Shown: positions 52,709 through 64,000 of the stretch, one piece after another
Position numbering within the stretch: the first letter of the stretch is position 1
Layout: every line of letters starts with the position of its first letter
Made by a program: the position numbers and the translations under genes
Source: Streptomyces sp. 840.1
GTDB lineage: Bacteria > Actinomycetota > Actinomycetes > Streptomycetales > Streptomycetaceae
DNA: 64,000 nucleotides
Assembly: GCF_003751445.1 (NCBI RefSeq)
Contig: NZ_RJUU01000003.1
Coordinates: 496,001 to 560,000, forward strand
Reading direction: 5' to 3'
The notes under the pieces: model-generated
Databases searched by the model: none
The model's input: only the letters and a program-made list of their open reading frames with translations
Told to the model about the DNA's origin: nothing

Positions 52709-52720
52709 GACAACGTTGTC
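52709..52720. promoter_or_regulatory. GACAACGTTGTC palindrome upstream of the GH92 gene
   Basis: A perfect 12-bp palindrome 16 bases before the GH92 ATG, next to the ribosome site. It is in LacI-operator style. A near copy lies upstream of the GH2 gene. Confidence 0.6.
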
Positions 52721-52772
52721 AGAGCGCGATCATTCTTGGTTCCCCGTCAGCCCCCGTCAAGGGGGCGGACGG

Positions 52773-52817
52773 GCCCGCTCCGGGCCGCCCCCGCGAGGGA
52801 CGGACCGGAGCGGGCCG
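52773..52817 (-). terminator. Terminator of the GH2 gene
   Basis: GGCCCGCTCCG (52773-52783) pairs with CGGAGCGGGCC (52807-52817) just after the GH2 stop on the minus strand. Confidence 0.55.
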
Positions 52818-52823
52818 GAGCGG

Positions 52824-55430
52824 TCAGCCGGCGGGGCATCCCGCCACGTCGGGCCGCGAGGCGTCGCGGATCAACGCCTGCTGGGCGTCGTGGACCCGCT
52901 TCACGTCGGGCTTGACGACCCTGCGGTCGTAGGTGAGCAGGCCGTTCAGCTCGCCTTCCACGTCGGAGATCTGCGTGTACACCGCGCCGTTGCTGCCCTT
53001 GCAGGCCAGCGCGTGCACCTCGTCGAGCTTGGCGAGGTAGTCGTCGGTGTAGGTGGCCGGGTCGACCGCGATGTACGACTGCTGCACGGCCCAGGCGTGG
53101 CCGGGCACCGCGAGCCCGAGTCCGCCGTACTCACCGCTGATCAGGGCGCGTCGACCGTCCGGCTTCGGCAGGGCCGGGCTCGGGTAGCCGTGTTCGTCGA
53201 TGATGTCCCCGGTGCCGCCGTCGACGCCCAGGTTGATGCCGGACATGCTGTTGACCAGGCGCGTCGGGTCCCAGGACTTGGCCTGGTCGGCGATGCGGGC
53301 CTCGTCGTACTGGCCCCAGCCCTCGTTGAAGGTGACCCACATGACCACGGACGGGTGGCTGGAGTGTTCGTCGATCATCTCCTTCATCTCGTGCTCGTAC
53401 TCGGTGCGGGCGGCGGCCGACGGGTTGACGGTGTTCATCGCCGGCATGTCCTGCCAGACCATCAGACCGAGCTTGTCCGCCCAGTAGAACCAGCGGTCGG
53501 GCTCGACCTTGATGTGCTTGCGCACCGAGTTGAAGCCCATCGCCTTGTGCATCTTGAGGTCGTACGCGAGTGCCTCGTCGGTGGGCGCGGTGTGCAGCCC
53601 GTCCGGCCAGAAGCCCTGGTCGAGGGTGGCCATCAGGAAGACCGGCTTGCCGTTGAGGACGGTGCGCGGGGTGCCGTTCACCTTCTCCACGGAGATGGAC
53701 CGCATCCCGAAGTAGCTGCCGACCCGGTCCGAGCCGACGGTGACCTTGAGCTGGTAGAGGTGCGGGTCGTCGGCGGACCACAGGTGAGCGTGCGGGACGC
53801 GCACCTTGAGCGCCGATCCGGTGCGGCCGGTGGCGGTGCCCACCTTGCGCCTGCCGTCGTAGACGGTCGCGGTGACCGGGACGCCGTCCCGCACGCCGCG
53901 CGCCTCGACGGTGACGTTGCCGCCCGGGACGTCCGGGGTGATCTTCAGCGAGTCCGCGTGGTCGGCGGCGACCGGCTCCATCCAGACGGTCTGCCAGATG
54001 CCGGACGACGGGGTGTACCAGATGCCGCTCGGGTCCAGGCGCTGCTTGCCCATCGGCGGGTTCTCGCCGTCCTTGGCGTCGGTCGGGTCGTAGACGCCGA
54101 CGATCAGCTCCTGGGTGCTGCCCGGCTTCAGCGCGTCGGTGACGTCCGCGCTGAACTTGTCGTAGCCGCCCTTGTGTTCGGTGACCTTGTGCCCGTTGAC
54201 GTACACCTCGGCCTGCCAGTCGACGGCGCCGAAGTTCAGCTGGAGGCGCTTGCCGGAGCCGACCTTCCAGTTCTTCGGGACGGTGAAGGTCCGGCGGTAC
54301 CACATCCGGTCCTCATGCCGTTCGATCCCGGAGAGCTGGGACTCGACCGGGTACGGGACGAGGATCTTCTCGCCGAGCTTCCTGCCGACCGGGGGCCGCT
54401 CCCCCGCCTTCGCCGCGGCGAACTCCCAGGAGCCATTGAGGTTCTGCCAGTTGTCGCGGGTGAGCTGGGGGCGCGGGTACTCGGGGAGGGCGTTCTTCGG
54501 CCCCACCTCGTCGGCCCACTTCGTGCTCAGCTCGTGCGTGGAGTGGTTCGGCCCACTGGACCAGAAGGCGCCGACCTGCTTGCCGTCCTGGCCGGCCAGC
54601 GCGCCGTCGCCGTCGTAGCGGATATCGGCGAGCCCGGTGGCGTTGCCGGCCTTGTTGCCGACGACCGGCTCCTTGAGGGCGACGGTCAAGCTGCGCGGGT
54701 CCTTCGGGTCGGCCCTGACCGCTCCGAGCGGCCACTCGGCGCCGCCGATCACCGCGTTCAGGTGGTTGACCAGGCCGGCCGGGAGCTTCCCGAGCTTCTG
54801 CGCGAAGTCCAGCTTGAGGGTGCGGCCGTCGGCGAGCACGGTCGCGGCGATCGCTCCGTCGTACGCGAAGTCGTCGGGCAGCCGGAAGGCGGACTGCGGC
54901 ACCGGCACCTTGGTGCCGCCGGGCTCGGTCCACTTCAGGTGGAGGTTGGAGCCGCCCTCGTGCTCGAAGTACTCGACCTTGAAGTCGTAGGCGGTCCCCG
55001 CGGTCAACTCGACCGGCTCGGAGGTCTGTTCCTTCTCCCAGTCGTCGACCCAGTGGTCGATGACCGGCTTGCCGTCGATCCAGAGACGGAAGCCGTTGTC
55101 CCCGATCATGGAGAAGGTGGTGGCGCCGGACTTCTCCGGCACGATCTTCCCGGTCCACCGGATGCTGGCGTCGTCGGACTGCCCGGTGGCCGAGGACAGC
55201 CGCGATTCCAGGGTCGGGAAGTCGATGCCCGGATCGAACCCGGTGGCCTTGAGCTCACCGAAGTCGAAGGCGCCAGGGGCGGACTGGGTGTAGTACTCCC
55301 CCTTGAGCCCATGCACGTCGACCGGGCTCCCGGGGTCCTGGTCCGCCGCCGAAGCGGCGGGTACCGCGGACAGTCCCGCAGCGCCGACGACGGCGGCGAG
55401 CAGCAGGACAAGCTTCTTTCTGATGCGCAC
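52824..55430 (-). CDS. Secreted GH2 glycosidase with PA14 domain
   Basis: An 868-aa enzyme. GTG 55430 has AGGAGG 4 bases upstream and a signal peptide (1-29). A PA14 domain (about 42-180) is followed by a linker and the GH2 sugar-binding, Ig-like and barrel domains (from about 300). The acid/base Glu is in WVTFNEGWGQYD and the nucleophile Glu in SGEYGGLGL. Specificity within GH2 (beta-galactosidase, beta-mannosidase or glucuronidase) cannot be read by eye. With the divergently spaced GH92 gene and a shared operator, it probably acts on the same glycan. Confidence 0.87.
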   Translation of the reverse strand: MRIRKKLVLLLAAVVGAAGLSAVPAASAADQDPGSPVDVHGLKGEYYTQSAPGAFDFGELKATGFDPGIDFPTLESRLSSATGQSDDASIRWTGKIVPEKSGATTFSMIGDNGFRLWIDGKPVIDHWVDDWEKEQTSEPVELTAGTAYDFKVEYFEHEGGSNLHLKWTEPGGTKVPVPQSAFRLPDDFAYDGAIAATVLADGRTLKLDFAQKLGKLPAGLVNHLNAVIGGAEWPLGAVRADPKDPRSLTVALKEPVVGNKAGNATGLADIRYDGDGALAGQDGKQVGAFWSSGPNHSTHELSTKWADEVGPKNALPEYPRPQLTRDNWQNLNGSWEFAAAKAGERPPVGRKLGEKILVPYPVESQLSGIERHEDRMWYRRTFTVPKNWKVGSGKRLQLNFGAVDWQAEVYVNGHKVTEHKGGYDKFSADVTDALKPGSTQELIVGVYDPTDAKDGENPPMGKQRLDPSGIWYTPSSGIWQTVWMEPVAADHADSLKITPDVPGGNVTVEARGVRDGVPVTATVYDGRRKVGTATGRTGSALKVRVPHAHLWSADDPHLYQLKVTVGSDRVGSYFGMRSISVEKVNGTPRTVLNGKPVFLMATLDQGFWPDGLHTAPTDEALAYDLKMHKAMGFNSVRKHIKVEPDRWFYWADKLGLMVWQDMPAMNTVNPSAAARTEYEHEMKEMIDEHSSHPSVVMWVTFNEGWGQYDEARIADQAKSWDPTRLVNSMSGINLGVDGGTGDIIDEHGYPSPALPKPDGRRALISGEYGGLGLAVPGHAWAVQQSYIAVDPATYTDDYLAKLDEVHALACKGSNGAVYTQISDVEGELNGLLTYDRRVVKPDVKRVHDAQQALIRDASRPDVAGCPAG

Positions 55431-55802
55431 GGATCCTCCTTGTGAGGAAGGGTGGCGGCTCGTTGCAACAGGATGTACAACGTTGGAAGGAATGGCAGTT
55501 GGCATGACAGCACGACGAATACGACCCTGTCCAGGTGCATGACAATCCGTAGTCCGGAGGGAGCGGGACAGCCGGAACCGGCGGCAGACCGGCGTGGCAC
55601 GGGGCAGGACGCACCCCCGCCGCGCCGCCCTTCGGCACGCCCGTGACCAGGAACGCGGCGGGCCGGGCGCCCTCGGCGCCTGGCTGCGGCATGCCCGCCG
55701 CCGTGGCCGGGGTCGGGCGTACGGACCCCGGGGCACGCAGGTCTTCGGCCGCCCCCGCCGACGGTCGTGGCGGACCGTCACCGCACCCGGCACAATGGGT
55801 CC
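55431..55802. other. Divergent intergenic region, 372 bp
   Basis: It holds the GH2 promoter and operator. The rest, 55500-55802, is GC-rich with several open but unsupported frames on both strands. I see no gene with a ribosome site or recognisable product there. Confidence 0.45.
55476..55487. promoter_or_regulatory. TACAACGTTGGA operator-like site upstream of the GH2 gene
   Basis: It shares the core ACAACGTTG with the GH92 palindrome and lies 46 bases before the GH2 start. A perfect GTTGCAAC palindrome is at 55462-55469. Confidence 0.45.
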
Positions 55803-56435
55803 GTGCCGAAGGACCCCGCCGAAATCGACGCAACGCCACCCGTGTCAGCGCCCGAACTGCCACGTCCGCGCACACAGGCCGCACGTGGGCGCCGGCACGG
55901 TCCGCGACCACCGACCACGCCCTGTCCGGCGGATCGCCCGCCGGCCCGCCCCGAGGAAGCGCGCGACCGCCCAGGCGCCCACCGTCTCGACGCCATCGCG
56001 CCGGCCATCCGTGTGCCGGCGGGACTCGTCGTCCTCGTCGGCCCGCCGGCCTCGGGCAAGACCAGCTTCGTTCAGGCATTGATCGCCGGCGGGCAGATCG
56101 ACGCGGAGGCCGTCATCTCCAGCGACGAGATCCGCGCGGAACTCCTCGGTACCCCGCCCGCGCAGGCCGGCTCCGGCACCGAGGACGCACGGATCTTCGA
56201 GGAACGTGACCGCAGGATCATCGCCCGGCTCGCCGCCGGACACAGCGCCCTCGCCGAGTCGACGAACGTCACGCGGCCGGCACGCGCACGGCTCATCGCC
56301 ATCGCCAGGCGCTTCGACGCCCCGGTGACCATGCTCCGGTTCGCCCCGGACGTCAGCGACCTCCTCCGGCAGTACGCGGAGCGGAACCGCAACGACCTCA
56401 CCGCCGACGACGTCCGCGCCTACGCCGCGTCATGA
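55803..56435 (+). CDS. P-loop kinase/AAA-type ATPase, probably frameshifted near its end
   Basis: 210 aa from GTG 55803. About 65 low-complexity Pro/Arg-rich residues precede a nucleoside-kinase-like domain with Walker A GPPASGKTSF, SSDEIRAELLG and a lid-like Arg region (RRIIARLAAGHSALAESTNVT). It resembles polynucleotide-kinase or zeta-toxin-like P-loop proteins. The frame stops at AYAAS, where such proteins usually continue; the continuation seems to lie in the next frame (56432-56554). So the gene is either shifted by one base or followed by a coupled fragment. The GTG start is uncertain. Confidence 0.65.
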   Translation: MPKDPAEIDATPPVSAPELPRPRTQAARGRRHGPRPPTTPCPADRPPARPEEARDRPGAHRLDAIAPAIRVPAGLVVLVGPPASGKTSFVQALIAGGQIDAEAVISSDEIRAELLGTPPAQAGSGTEDARIFEERDRRIIARLAAGHSALAESTNVTRPARARLIAIARRFDAPVTMLRFAPDVSDLLRQYAERNRNDLTADDVRAYAAS

Positions 56436-56554
56436 CCCTGGACGCCGGCGGCGAACAGCTCCGTGCCGAAGGCGCGGCCGCCGTCCACGATGTCCGCGGA
56501 CGACGCCAGGCGGCCACGCCCGCCGAAGCCGCCGCACGCTTCTCCTTCGACTGA
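56432..56554 (+). pseudogene. C-terminal fragment of the P-loop kinase in the shifted frame
   Basis: 40 codons from ATG 56432, which overlaps the kinase stop (ATGA). The product has LRAEGAAAVHDVRGRRQAA and ends ARFSFD. From memory this looks like the normal C-terminus of P-loop proteins of this type, so one lost base near 56430 could have split a single gene. A coupled 40-aa protein is the less likely reading. Confidence 0.5.
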
Positions 56555-56939
56555 CACACCCGACGTGTCCGCACGTGCCCTCCGGCATCCCTGAAGGCCC
56601 GGCCAACCCGGCGCGCTGTCGAGGACGGAGGCACCGCGTCCGGCGACGAGATGGCCCGCAGCGCGAAGAACGCGCCCACCGAGGCCGCTGCCGCCAGGCC
56701 GCATCCGGCTCGTCCGTCGTGCTGCCGACCCCTGCGCCCGGCCACCTGTCGTGACGCCGTGGACACCGGGAGTGCCACGGCTCGCGGCCCACCGCATCCG
56801 TGCGGGATGATCGTTCTGACGCCGTTCGCAGGGGGGACTACCGTCGGGAGGAGGACACCGTAACCACTGCCGTACTACCAAAGCAGTACGCCGGATCGCC
56901 GTCTCAAGGACGACGACGCGGCGGCTTTGAAGGGCCATC
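56555..56939. other. Intergenic region of 385 bp with no supported gene
   Basis: Several open frames cross this stretch on both strands, but their products are Arg/Pro-rich with no recognisable domain or ribosome site. It may contain decayed sequence and the promoter of the DMT gene. Confidence 0.45.
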
Positions 56940-59761
<2,822 letters not shown>

Positions 59762-59788
59762 CTACGGGGAGCGCTGGGGTGAAGGGAC

Positions 59789-62308
59789 ATGGCCGTCATG
59801 ACGGACGAAGAGATCGACCGGCTGCTGGAGAAGCTCGACGCCACGCAGAAGGTGCGCCTGCTGACCGGCGGGAGCACCTGGCGCACCCACCCCGAACCTA
59901 CTGTCGGACTGCGCGCCCTCACCCTCTCCGACGGACCGGCCGGGGTGCGCGGCGAGACGTGGGACGAGCGCGAGACCTCGCTCGTACTCCCCTCGCCGAC
60001 CGCGATGGCGGCCTCCTGGGACGAACGGCTGCTCACGGATCTCGGCGCGCTGCTCGCCACCGAGGCCCGCCGCAAGGGCGTGGACGTGGTCCTCGCCCCG
60101 ACCCTCAACCTGCACCGCTCCCCGCTCGGCGGGCGGCATTTCGAGTGCTTCTCCGAGGACCCGCTGCTCACCGGGCGGACCGGGGCCGCGCTGATCAAGG
60201 GCATCCAGTCCGGCGGGGTCTCCGCGACCGCCAAGCACTTCGTCGCCAACGACGCCGAGACGGACCGGCTGACCGTCGATGTGCGCGTGGACGAGCAGAC
60301 CCTGCACGAGGTCTACCTCGCCCCCTTCGAGGCCGCGGTGGAGGCCGGGGTCTGGACCGTGATGTCCGCGTACAACAAGGTCGGCGGCGTGACCATGTCC
60401 GCCTCGCCGCTGCTGGAGAACCCGCTCAAGAGCGACTGGGGGTTCGACGGGACGGTCGTCTCGGACTGGGGAGGCGTGCGCACCCTCCTGGACACCGCCC
60501 GCTCCGCGCAGGACCTGGTGATGCCCGGACCCGACGGCCCCTGGGCGACCGGACTGCTCGCCGCCCTGGAGCAGGGCCTGGTCCCCGCCGACGTGGTCGA
60601 CGACAAGGTGCGGCGGCTGCTGCGGCTGGCGCGGCGGGTGGGCGCGCTCGGCCCGCCCCGGCCCGCCCGGCGGCCCGCGGTGGCGCCCGCCGCGCGGCGC
60701 GCGCTGCTGCGCCGCGCCGTCGCCGCCGGTTCGGTACTGCTCCGCAACGACGGACGGCTCCTCCCGCTCGACCCGGCCGGGTTGCGCTCGGTCGCGGTGA
60801 TCGGCACGCACGCCACGCAGGTACGGATCCAGGGCGGCGGCAGCGCGGAGGTCTTCCCCGACTCGGTGGTGACTCCGCTCGCCGGAATCCAGGAGGCGCT
60901 GGGCGGGGACGCGAGGGTGACCTACCGGCCGGGACTGCCGCCGTCGCCACTGCCCCGCCCCCTCACCCGGGACTGGTCGCGCGATCCCCGGTCCGGGGAA
61001 CCCGGCGTACTCGTACGGCTGCTGGACGCGGACGGGGCCGAACTGCACGCCGAGCACCGGCTGTCCGGCCGGATCGTTGAGCCCTCCGTCACGGCCGGGG
61101 GCGCCTCGGCCGTGGAGATCCGGGCCCTGGTCCGGCCGCCCGTGGGCGGGGTGTGGACCTGGGCGGTGGGCGGCTGGGGCGCCATCACCCTGTCCGTCGG
61201 CGGCCGGGAGGTGCTGGCCGGGACCTTCCCGCTGGACAGCGACGATCCGACCCGCGTCCATGTCGCGCCGCCCGAGCACCGCGCGCGGGCCGAACTCGCG
61301 GCGGGCGAGGAGGTGGAGGTCGTGGCGCGGCGCTCGCTCGCGCCGCACTCCGGAGTCGCGACGATCCTCTCCGCCGCCCCGCCCGCCGGGGACGCGTCCG
61401 CCGCACTGGCCGACGCCGTGGCCGCCGCGCGGGCGGCGGAGGTCGCCGTGGCGGTCGTGGGCACCACCGAGCAGAGCGAGTCGGAGGGGCACGACCGCGA
61501 GAGCCTCGCCCTGCCGGAGGGGCAGGACGCGCTCGTCCGGGCCGTGGTGCGGGCCAACCCCCGCACGGTGGTCGTGGTCAACTCGGGCGGCCCGGTCGCC
61601 CTTCCCTGGCACACCCGGGTGCCCGCGCTGCTGCTCACCTGGTTCCCCGGGCAGGAGGCCGGAAGCGGGCTGGCGGACGTGCTGTTCGGCCTGGCCGAGC
61701 CGGGCGGCCGGCTGCCGACCACCTGGGGCGCCACCCAGGACGACGTACCGGTGCTCGACACGCTGCCCGGCCCCGACGGGCAACTGCGCTACGAGGAGGG
61801 CCTGCACCTCGGCTACCGCGCCTGGCTGCGCTCCGGCTCCGCGCCCGCCTACTGGTTCGGCCACGGACTGGGCTACACCGACTGGGAGTACGAGGAGCTG
61901 GCGGCCCCGGCCGGGGTTCGGGCCGGGGAACCCTTCGACGTGCGGGTGCGGGTGCGCAACTCGGGCCGGCGGACCGGCCGTGAGACGGTGCAGGTCTATC
62001 TCGCCAGGACCGGGTCCGCGGTCGAGAGGCCGGTGCGCCGACTGATCGGATACGCGGCCGTCCGGGCGCGGCCCGGCGAGAGCGTGGTGGCGGTGGTGCG
62101 GGTGTCCGGGCGGGCCCTGGCGCACTGGTCGGCCGAGCGGCACGGGTGGGAGACGGAGTCCGGCGAGTTCACGCTGCTGGCCGGCCGCTCGGCGGGCGGA
62201 CTGCCGCTCGCGGCGACGCTGACGGCGGCCGGCGTACCGCTCTCGCCCGGCTCCGGCGTTCCCGAGGCAGCGGACCGCGATGGAGAGCGCTCTCCGTCGG
62301 TGCTATAA
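59789..62308 (+). CDS. GH3 beta-glucosidase-type enzyme (cytoplasmic)
   Basis: 839 aa without a signal peptide. The GH3 N-terminal barrel has LTLSDGPAGVRG, NLHRSPLGGRHFECFSEDP and KHFVANDAE, with the nucleophile Asp in GTVVSDWGG. The second domain includes VGTTEQSESEGHDRESLALP. A PA14-like insert (about 390-510) and a fibronectin-III-like C-terminus (about 690-800) are present. Intracellular hydrolysis of beta-glucosides or related oligosaccharides is likely. It is followed 8 bases later by the LacI gene, and both carry the same operator. Confidence 0.88.
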   Translation: MAVMTDEEIDRLLEKLDATQKVRLLTGGSTWRTHPEPTVGLRALTLSDGPAGVRGETWDERETSLVLPSPTAMAASWDERLLTDLGALLATEARRKGVDVVLAPTLNLHRSPLGGRHFECFSEDPLLTGRTGAALIKGIQSGGVSATAKHFVANDAETDRLTVDVRVDEQTLHEVYLAPFEAAVEAGVWTVMSAYNKVGGVTMSASPLLENPLKSDWGFDGTVVSDWGGVRTLLDTARSAQDLVMPGPDGPWATGLLAALEQGLVPADVVDDKVRRLLRLARRVGALGPPRPARRPAVAPAARRALLRRAVAAGSVLLRNDGRLLPLDPAGLRSVAVIGTHATQVRIQGGGSAEVFPDSVVTPLAGIQEALGGDARVTYRPGLPPSPLPRPLTRDWSRDPRSGEPGVLVRLLDADGAELHAEHRLSGRIVEPSVTAGGASAVEIRALVRPPVGGVWTWAVGGWGAITLSVGGREVLAGTFPLDSDDPTRVHVAPPEHRARAELAAGEEVEVVARRSLAPHSGVATILSAAPPAGDASAALADAVAAARAAEVAVAVVGTTEQSESEGHDRESLALPEGQDALVRAVVRANPRTVVVVNSGGPVALPWHTRVPALLLTWFPGQEAGSGLADVLFGLAEPGGRLPTTWGATQDDVPVLDTLPGPDGQLRYEEGLHLGYRAWLRSGSAPAYWFGHGLGYTDWEYEELAAPAGVRAGEPFDVRVRVRNSGRRTGRETVQVYLARTGSAVERPVRRLIGYAAVRARPGESVVAVVRVSGRALAHWSAERHGWETESGEFTLLAGRSAGGLPLAATLTAAGVPLSPGSGVPEAADRDGERSPSVL
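62282..62295. promoter_or_regulatory. Second GGAGAGCGCTCTCC operator, upstream of the LacI gene
   Basis: Identical to 59746-59759. It lies within the last codons of the GH3 gene. A TATAAA hexamer (62303-62308) follows 7 bases later, and the LacI ATG is 8 bases beyond it, so the LacI mRNA may be leaderless and self-repressed. Confidence 0.65.
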
Positions 62309-62316
62309 ATGCGCTC

Positions 62317-63426
62317 ATGACGGATGATCTGCGCTCGGCCGGCACACCCACCCTGGAGGACGTGGCGAGGGCGGCCGGGGTCTCCCGCGCCACCGTCTCC
62401 CGGGTGATCAACGGAGTACGCAATGTCGATCCGGTGATCCAGGAGGCCGTGCGCCGGGCGGTCGCCAGTACCGGATACGCGCCGAACCGCGCGGCACGCT
62501 CGCTGGTGACCCGGCGCACCGACGCCATCGCGCTGGTGGTCTCGGGCGCCGGGGTGGAGAGCGAACCGGCCGACGGGGCGCGCCCGTCCGGAGCCGGGGG
62601 CGCGGAGGCCGGCGAGCCCGACAGCGGCTCCGCCTTCACGGCGCAGGTCTTCGCGGACCCGTTCTTCGGCCGGGTGGTGACCGGGGTGGTGAACTATCTG
62701 CGGCCGCGCGGCATGCACCCGGTGCTGATGTTCGCCGAGACCTCACGGGCCCGGGAGGACGTGGTCTCCTTCCTCCGCCAGGGCAGCGCCGACGGCGCCC
62801 TGGTCGTGTCGACGCACGCGGAGGACCCGCTGCCGGCGCTGCTGACGGACGCGGGGCTGCCCGCGGTGCTGTACGCCCGGCCGGCCCGCCCGGTCCGGAT
62901 CAGCTATGTCGACCTGGCCCACCAGGACGGCGCGCGGCTGGCGGCCGAGCATCTGCTGTCGCGGGGCTGCCGCCGCATCGCGACCATCACCGGGCCGCTG
63001 GACGTGCCCGCCGGGCAGGAGCGGCTGGCAGGCTTCCGCGACACGATGGCGGGGCTCGGACACCCGTACATCGCGATCGCCGAGGGGCAGTTCACCCAGG
63101 AGAGCGGCGAGGCGGCGATGGAGCGGCTGCTGGTCGAGCATCCCGACGTGGACGCGGTGTTCGCGGCCAACGACTTGATGGCGGTGGGCGCCTGCCATGT
63201 CCTGCGGGAACACGGGAAACGGGTACCGGAGGACGTCGCGGTGATCGGGTTCGACGACAGCAGCGCGGCGTCGGCCTGCCGTCCCCCGCTGACCACGATC
63301 CGCCAGCCGGTCGAGGCGATGGCCGCCGAGATGGCCCGGCTGCTGATCGAACGGCTGGCGAAGCCGGACGGCGCGACGACCTCCGTGATCTTCGAACCGG
63401 CACTGGTGGTGCGGGGCTCGGCGTAA
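62317..63426 (+). CDS. LacI-family repressor
   Basis: 369 aa. The helix-turn-helix is TLEDVARAAGVSRATVSRVI, with the hinge helix around NRAARSLVTRRT. A periplasmic-binding-protein-like effector domain follows, with a Gly/Glu/Pro-rich insert (about 80-108) not usual in the family. The C-terminal VAVIGFDDSSAASACRPPLTTI is typical. It probably binds the GGAGAGCGCTCTCC sites and controls the GH3 gene and itself in response to an oligosaccharide. ATG 62317 is close to the TATAAA box. Confidence 0.88.
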   Translation: MTDDLRSAGTPTLEDVARAAGVSRATVSRVINGVRNVDPVIQEAVRRAVASTGYAPNRAARSLVTRRTDAIALVVSGAGVESEPADGARPSGAGGAEAGEPDSGSAFTAQVFADPFFGRVVTGVVNYLRPRGMHPVLMFAETSRAREDVVSFLRQGSADGALVVSTHAEDPLPALLTDAGLPAVLYARPARPVRISYVDLAHQDGARLAAEHLLSRGCRRIATITGPLDVPAGQERLAGFRDTMAGLGHPYIAIAEGQFTQESGEAAMERLLVEHPDVDAVFAANDLMAVGACHVLREHGKRVPEDVAVIGFDDSSAASACRPPLTTIRQPVEAMAAEMARLLIERLAKPDGATTSVIFEPALVVRGSA

Positions 63427-63581
63427 GCCCGCGCGCGGACCCCCGCGACTTCGAGCCGGCGCGAGGACCTTGTGACGTCCACGCGCCCCTCGGGGTTGCG
63501 CGGCCGTCTCAGCCGCGGAAAGGATCGGGCGGTCGCCGCCCGGGGCCCTGCGGTCGCCGTGCCACCTGATCGGGGTTCGCG

Positions 63582-64000
63582 GTGAGCCCGACCGACCGGA
63601 TACTCCCTCTCGCGGGCGTCGCCCCCGGGGCGCTCATGTCGTACGTGGTGAGCAGCCTGAACGAGCGGACGAGGTGGCGCAGGCAGCAAGCCGTGCGGTG
63701 AGACGAGCGCCACCTGACGGCCTGCGCGGAGTACGCCCACACCGTCAAGGAGCTGGCGGCCGGCTACCGGACGCCGGCCGTCGCCCGCGGCCTGACGTCG
63801 GGGCCGGTGGCGGGGCCGGCGCCCGAGGCACTGCCGGAACGAACTCGGCGCGCTGGAGTCCCGCAGGTCGGCGCTGTCCGAGACACTCGCGCTGCTCGGT
63901 GGCACCGAGGCGAACACCGCCTCCAAGACGCTGGACCACTGCGTGTGGCGGCTGGAGTGCCTGGCCCGCGGTATCCCCACCGAGGCCGAACAGGACTGGG
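63582..64000 (+). pseudogene. Decayed gene for a Streptomyces membrane-anchored protein (continues past window)
   Basis: From GTG 63582 the frame reads a hydrophobic N-terminus (ILPLAGVAPGALMSYVVSSL) then hits an in-frame TGA at 63699-63701. Coding-like sequence resumes (EYAHTVKELAAGYR), then needs a +1 shift near 63841 to continue as ELGALESRRSALSETLALLG and KTLDHCVWRLECLARG. The pieces together resemble a common but unnamed Streptomyces family as I recall it. Two disruptions indicate a pseudogene; a sequencing error could explain only one of them. Confidence 0.55.

Noticed and set aside
56651..56863. 70-aa plus-strand frame in the gap before the DMT gene
   Set aside because: Arg/Pro/Cys-rich product without homology I can recognise and without a ribosome site.
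59762..62143. Minus-strand 793-aa frame opposite the GH3 gene
   Set aside because: Shadow frame of GH3; no recognisable motif.

Overview
The window is high-GC actinobacterial chromosome, almost certainly Streptomyces. The signs are dense coding with strong third-position G/C bias, GTG and TTG starts, ATGA/GTGA overlaps, and families typical of the genus: Methyltransf_19, class F sortase, SpoIIE-type PP2C phosphatases, RsbW-like kinases, WS/DGAT and Rpf cell-wall lysins. From memory and unchecked, the order of a PAS-GGDEF (RmdA-like) protein, a Sco0958-like WS/DGAT and an RpfD-like lysin recalls the SCO09xx region of S. coelicolor, here with a urease/urea block and glycosidase genes. I see no tRNA, rRNA, CRISPR, insertion sequence or prophage.

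1-9.3 kb: signalling and cell surface. A diguanylate cyclase (cut by the window edge) is coupled to a SAM methyltransferase. Next come a secreted proline-rich protein, a DUF4239 membrane protein, two paralogous secreted proteins sharing a C-terminal QGGLGGS-helix-RRRR tail, a class F sortase, a polysaccharide deacetylase, a universal stress protein, and an ECF sigma factor whose 3' end overlaps a minimal zinc-finger anti-sigma gene.

9.3-24 kb: transport, sugar, lipid and redox. A LytTR regulator, DUF485 protein, solute:sodium symporter and LytS kinase form a carboxylate-transport-like operon. An Fpg/Nei glycosylase follows, then a probable L-fucose oxidation operon (aldo/keto reductase, mutarotase, lactonase), WS/DGAT, a multi-domain PP2C phosphatase, an adrenodoxin-reductase-like ferredoxin reductase, and a GH18 chitinase with two DasR-like boxes.

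24-31 kb: a DUF6777-like lipoprotein; a YndJ/DUF1990/lipase-maturation-factor cassette behind twin TTGAAC-N3-GTTCAA operators; and a secreted GH29 alpha-L-fucosidase.

31-39 kb: a nitrogen block on the minus strand, in the order urea transporter, ureA, a His-rich CbiX-like protein, ureB, ureC, ureF, ureG, ureD, amt. No ureE is present. The His-rich protein, embedded by overlaps, is the best candidate in the window for a new component, a urease nickel-handling protein. A two-gene CrcB fluoride exporter and an unknown 58-aa protein follow.

39-50 kb: an SDR with a zinc-knuckle-like segment, an MFS transporter, then a general-stress partner-switching locus: SigB-type sigma factor, REC-PP2C phosphatase, CHASE3 kinase, single REC, RsbW-like kinase, degenerate PP2C, MarR and STAS antagonist.

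50-64 kb: glycan degradation and envelope. GH92 and GH2-PA14 enzymes share an ACAACGTTG operator. A P-loop kinase looks frameshifted. A DMT permease with a long tail overlaps an Rpf-LysM-M23 lysin. A GH3 glucosidase and a LacI regulator are framed by two copies of GGAGAGCGCTCTCC. A decayed gene lies at the right edge.
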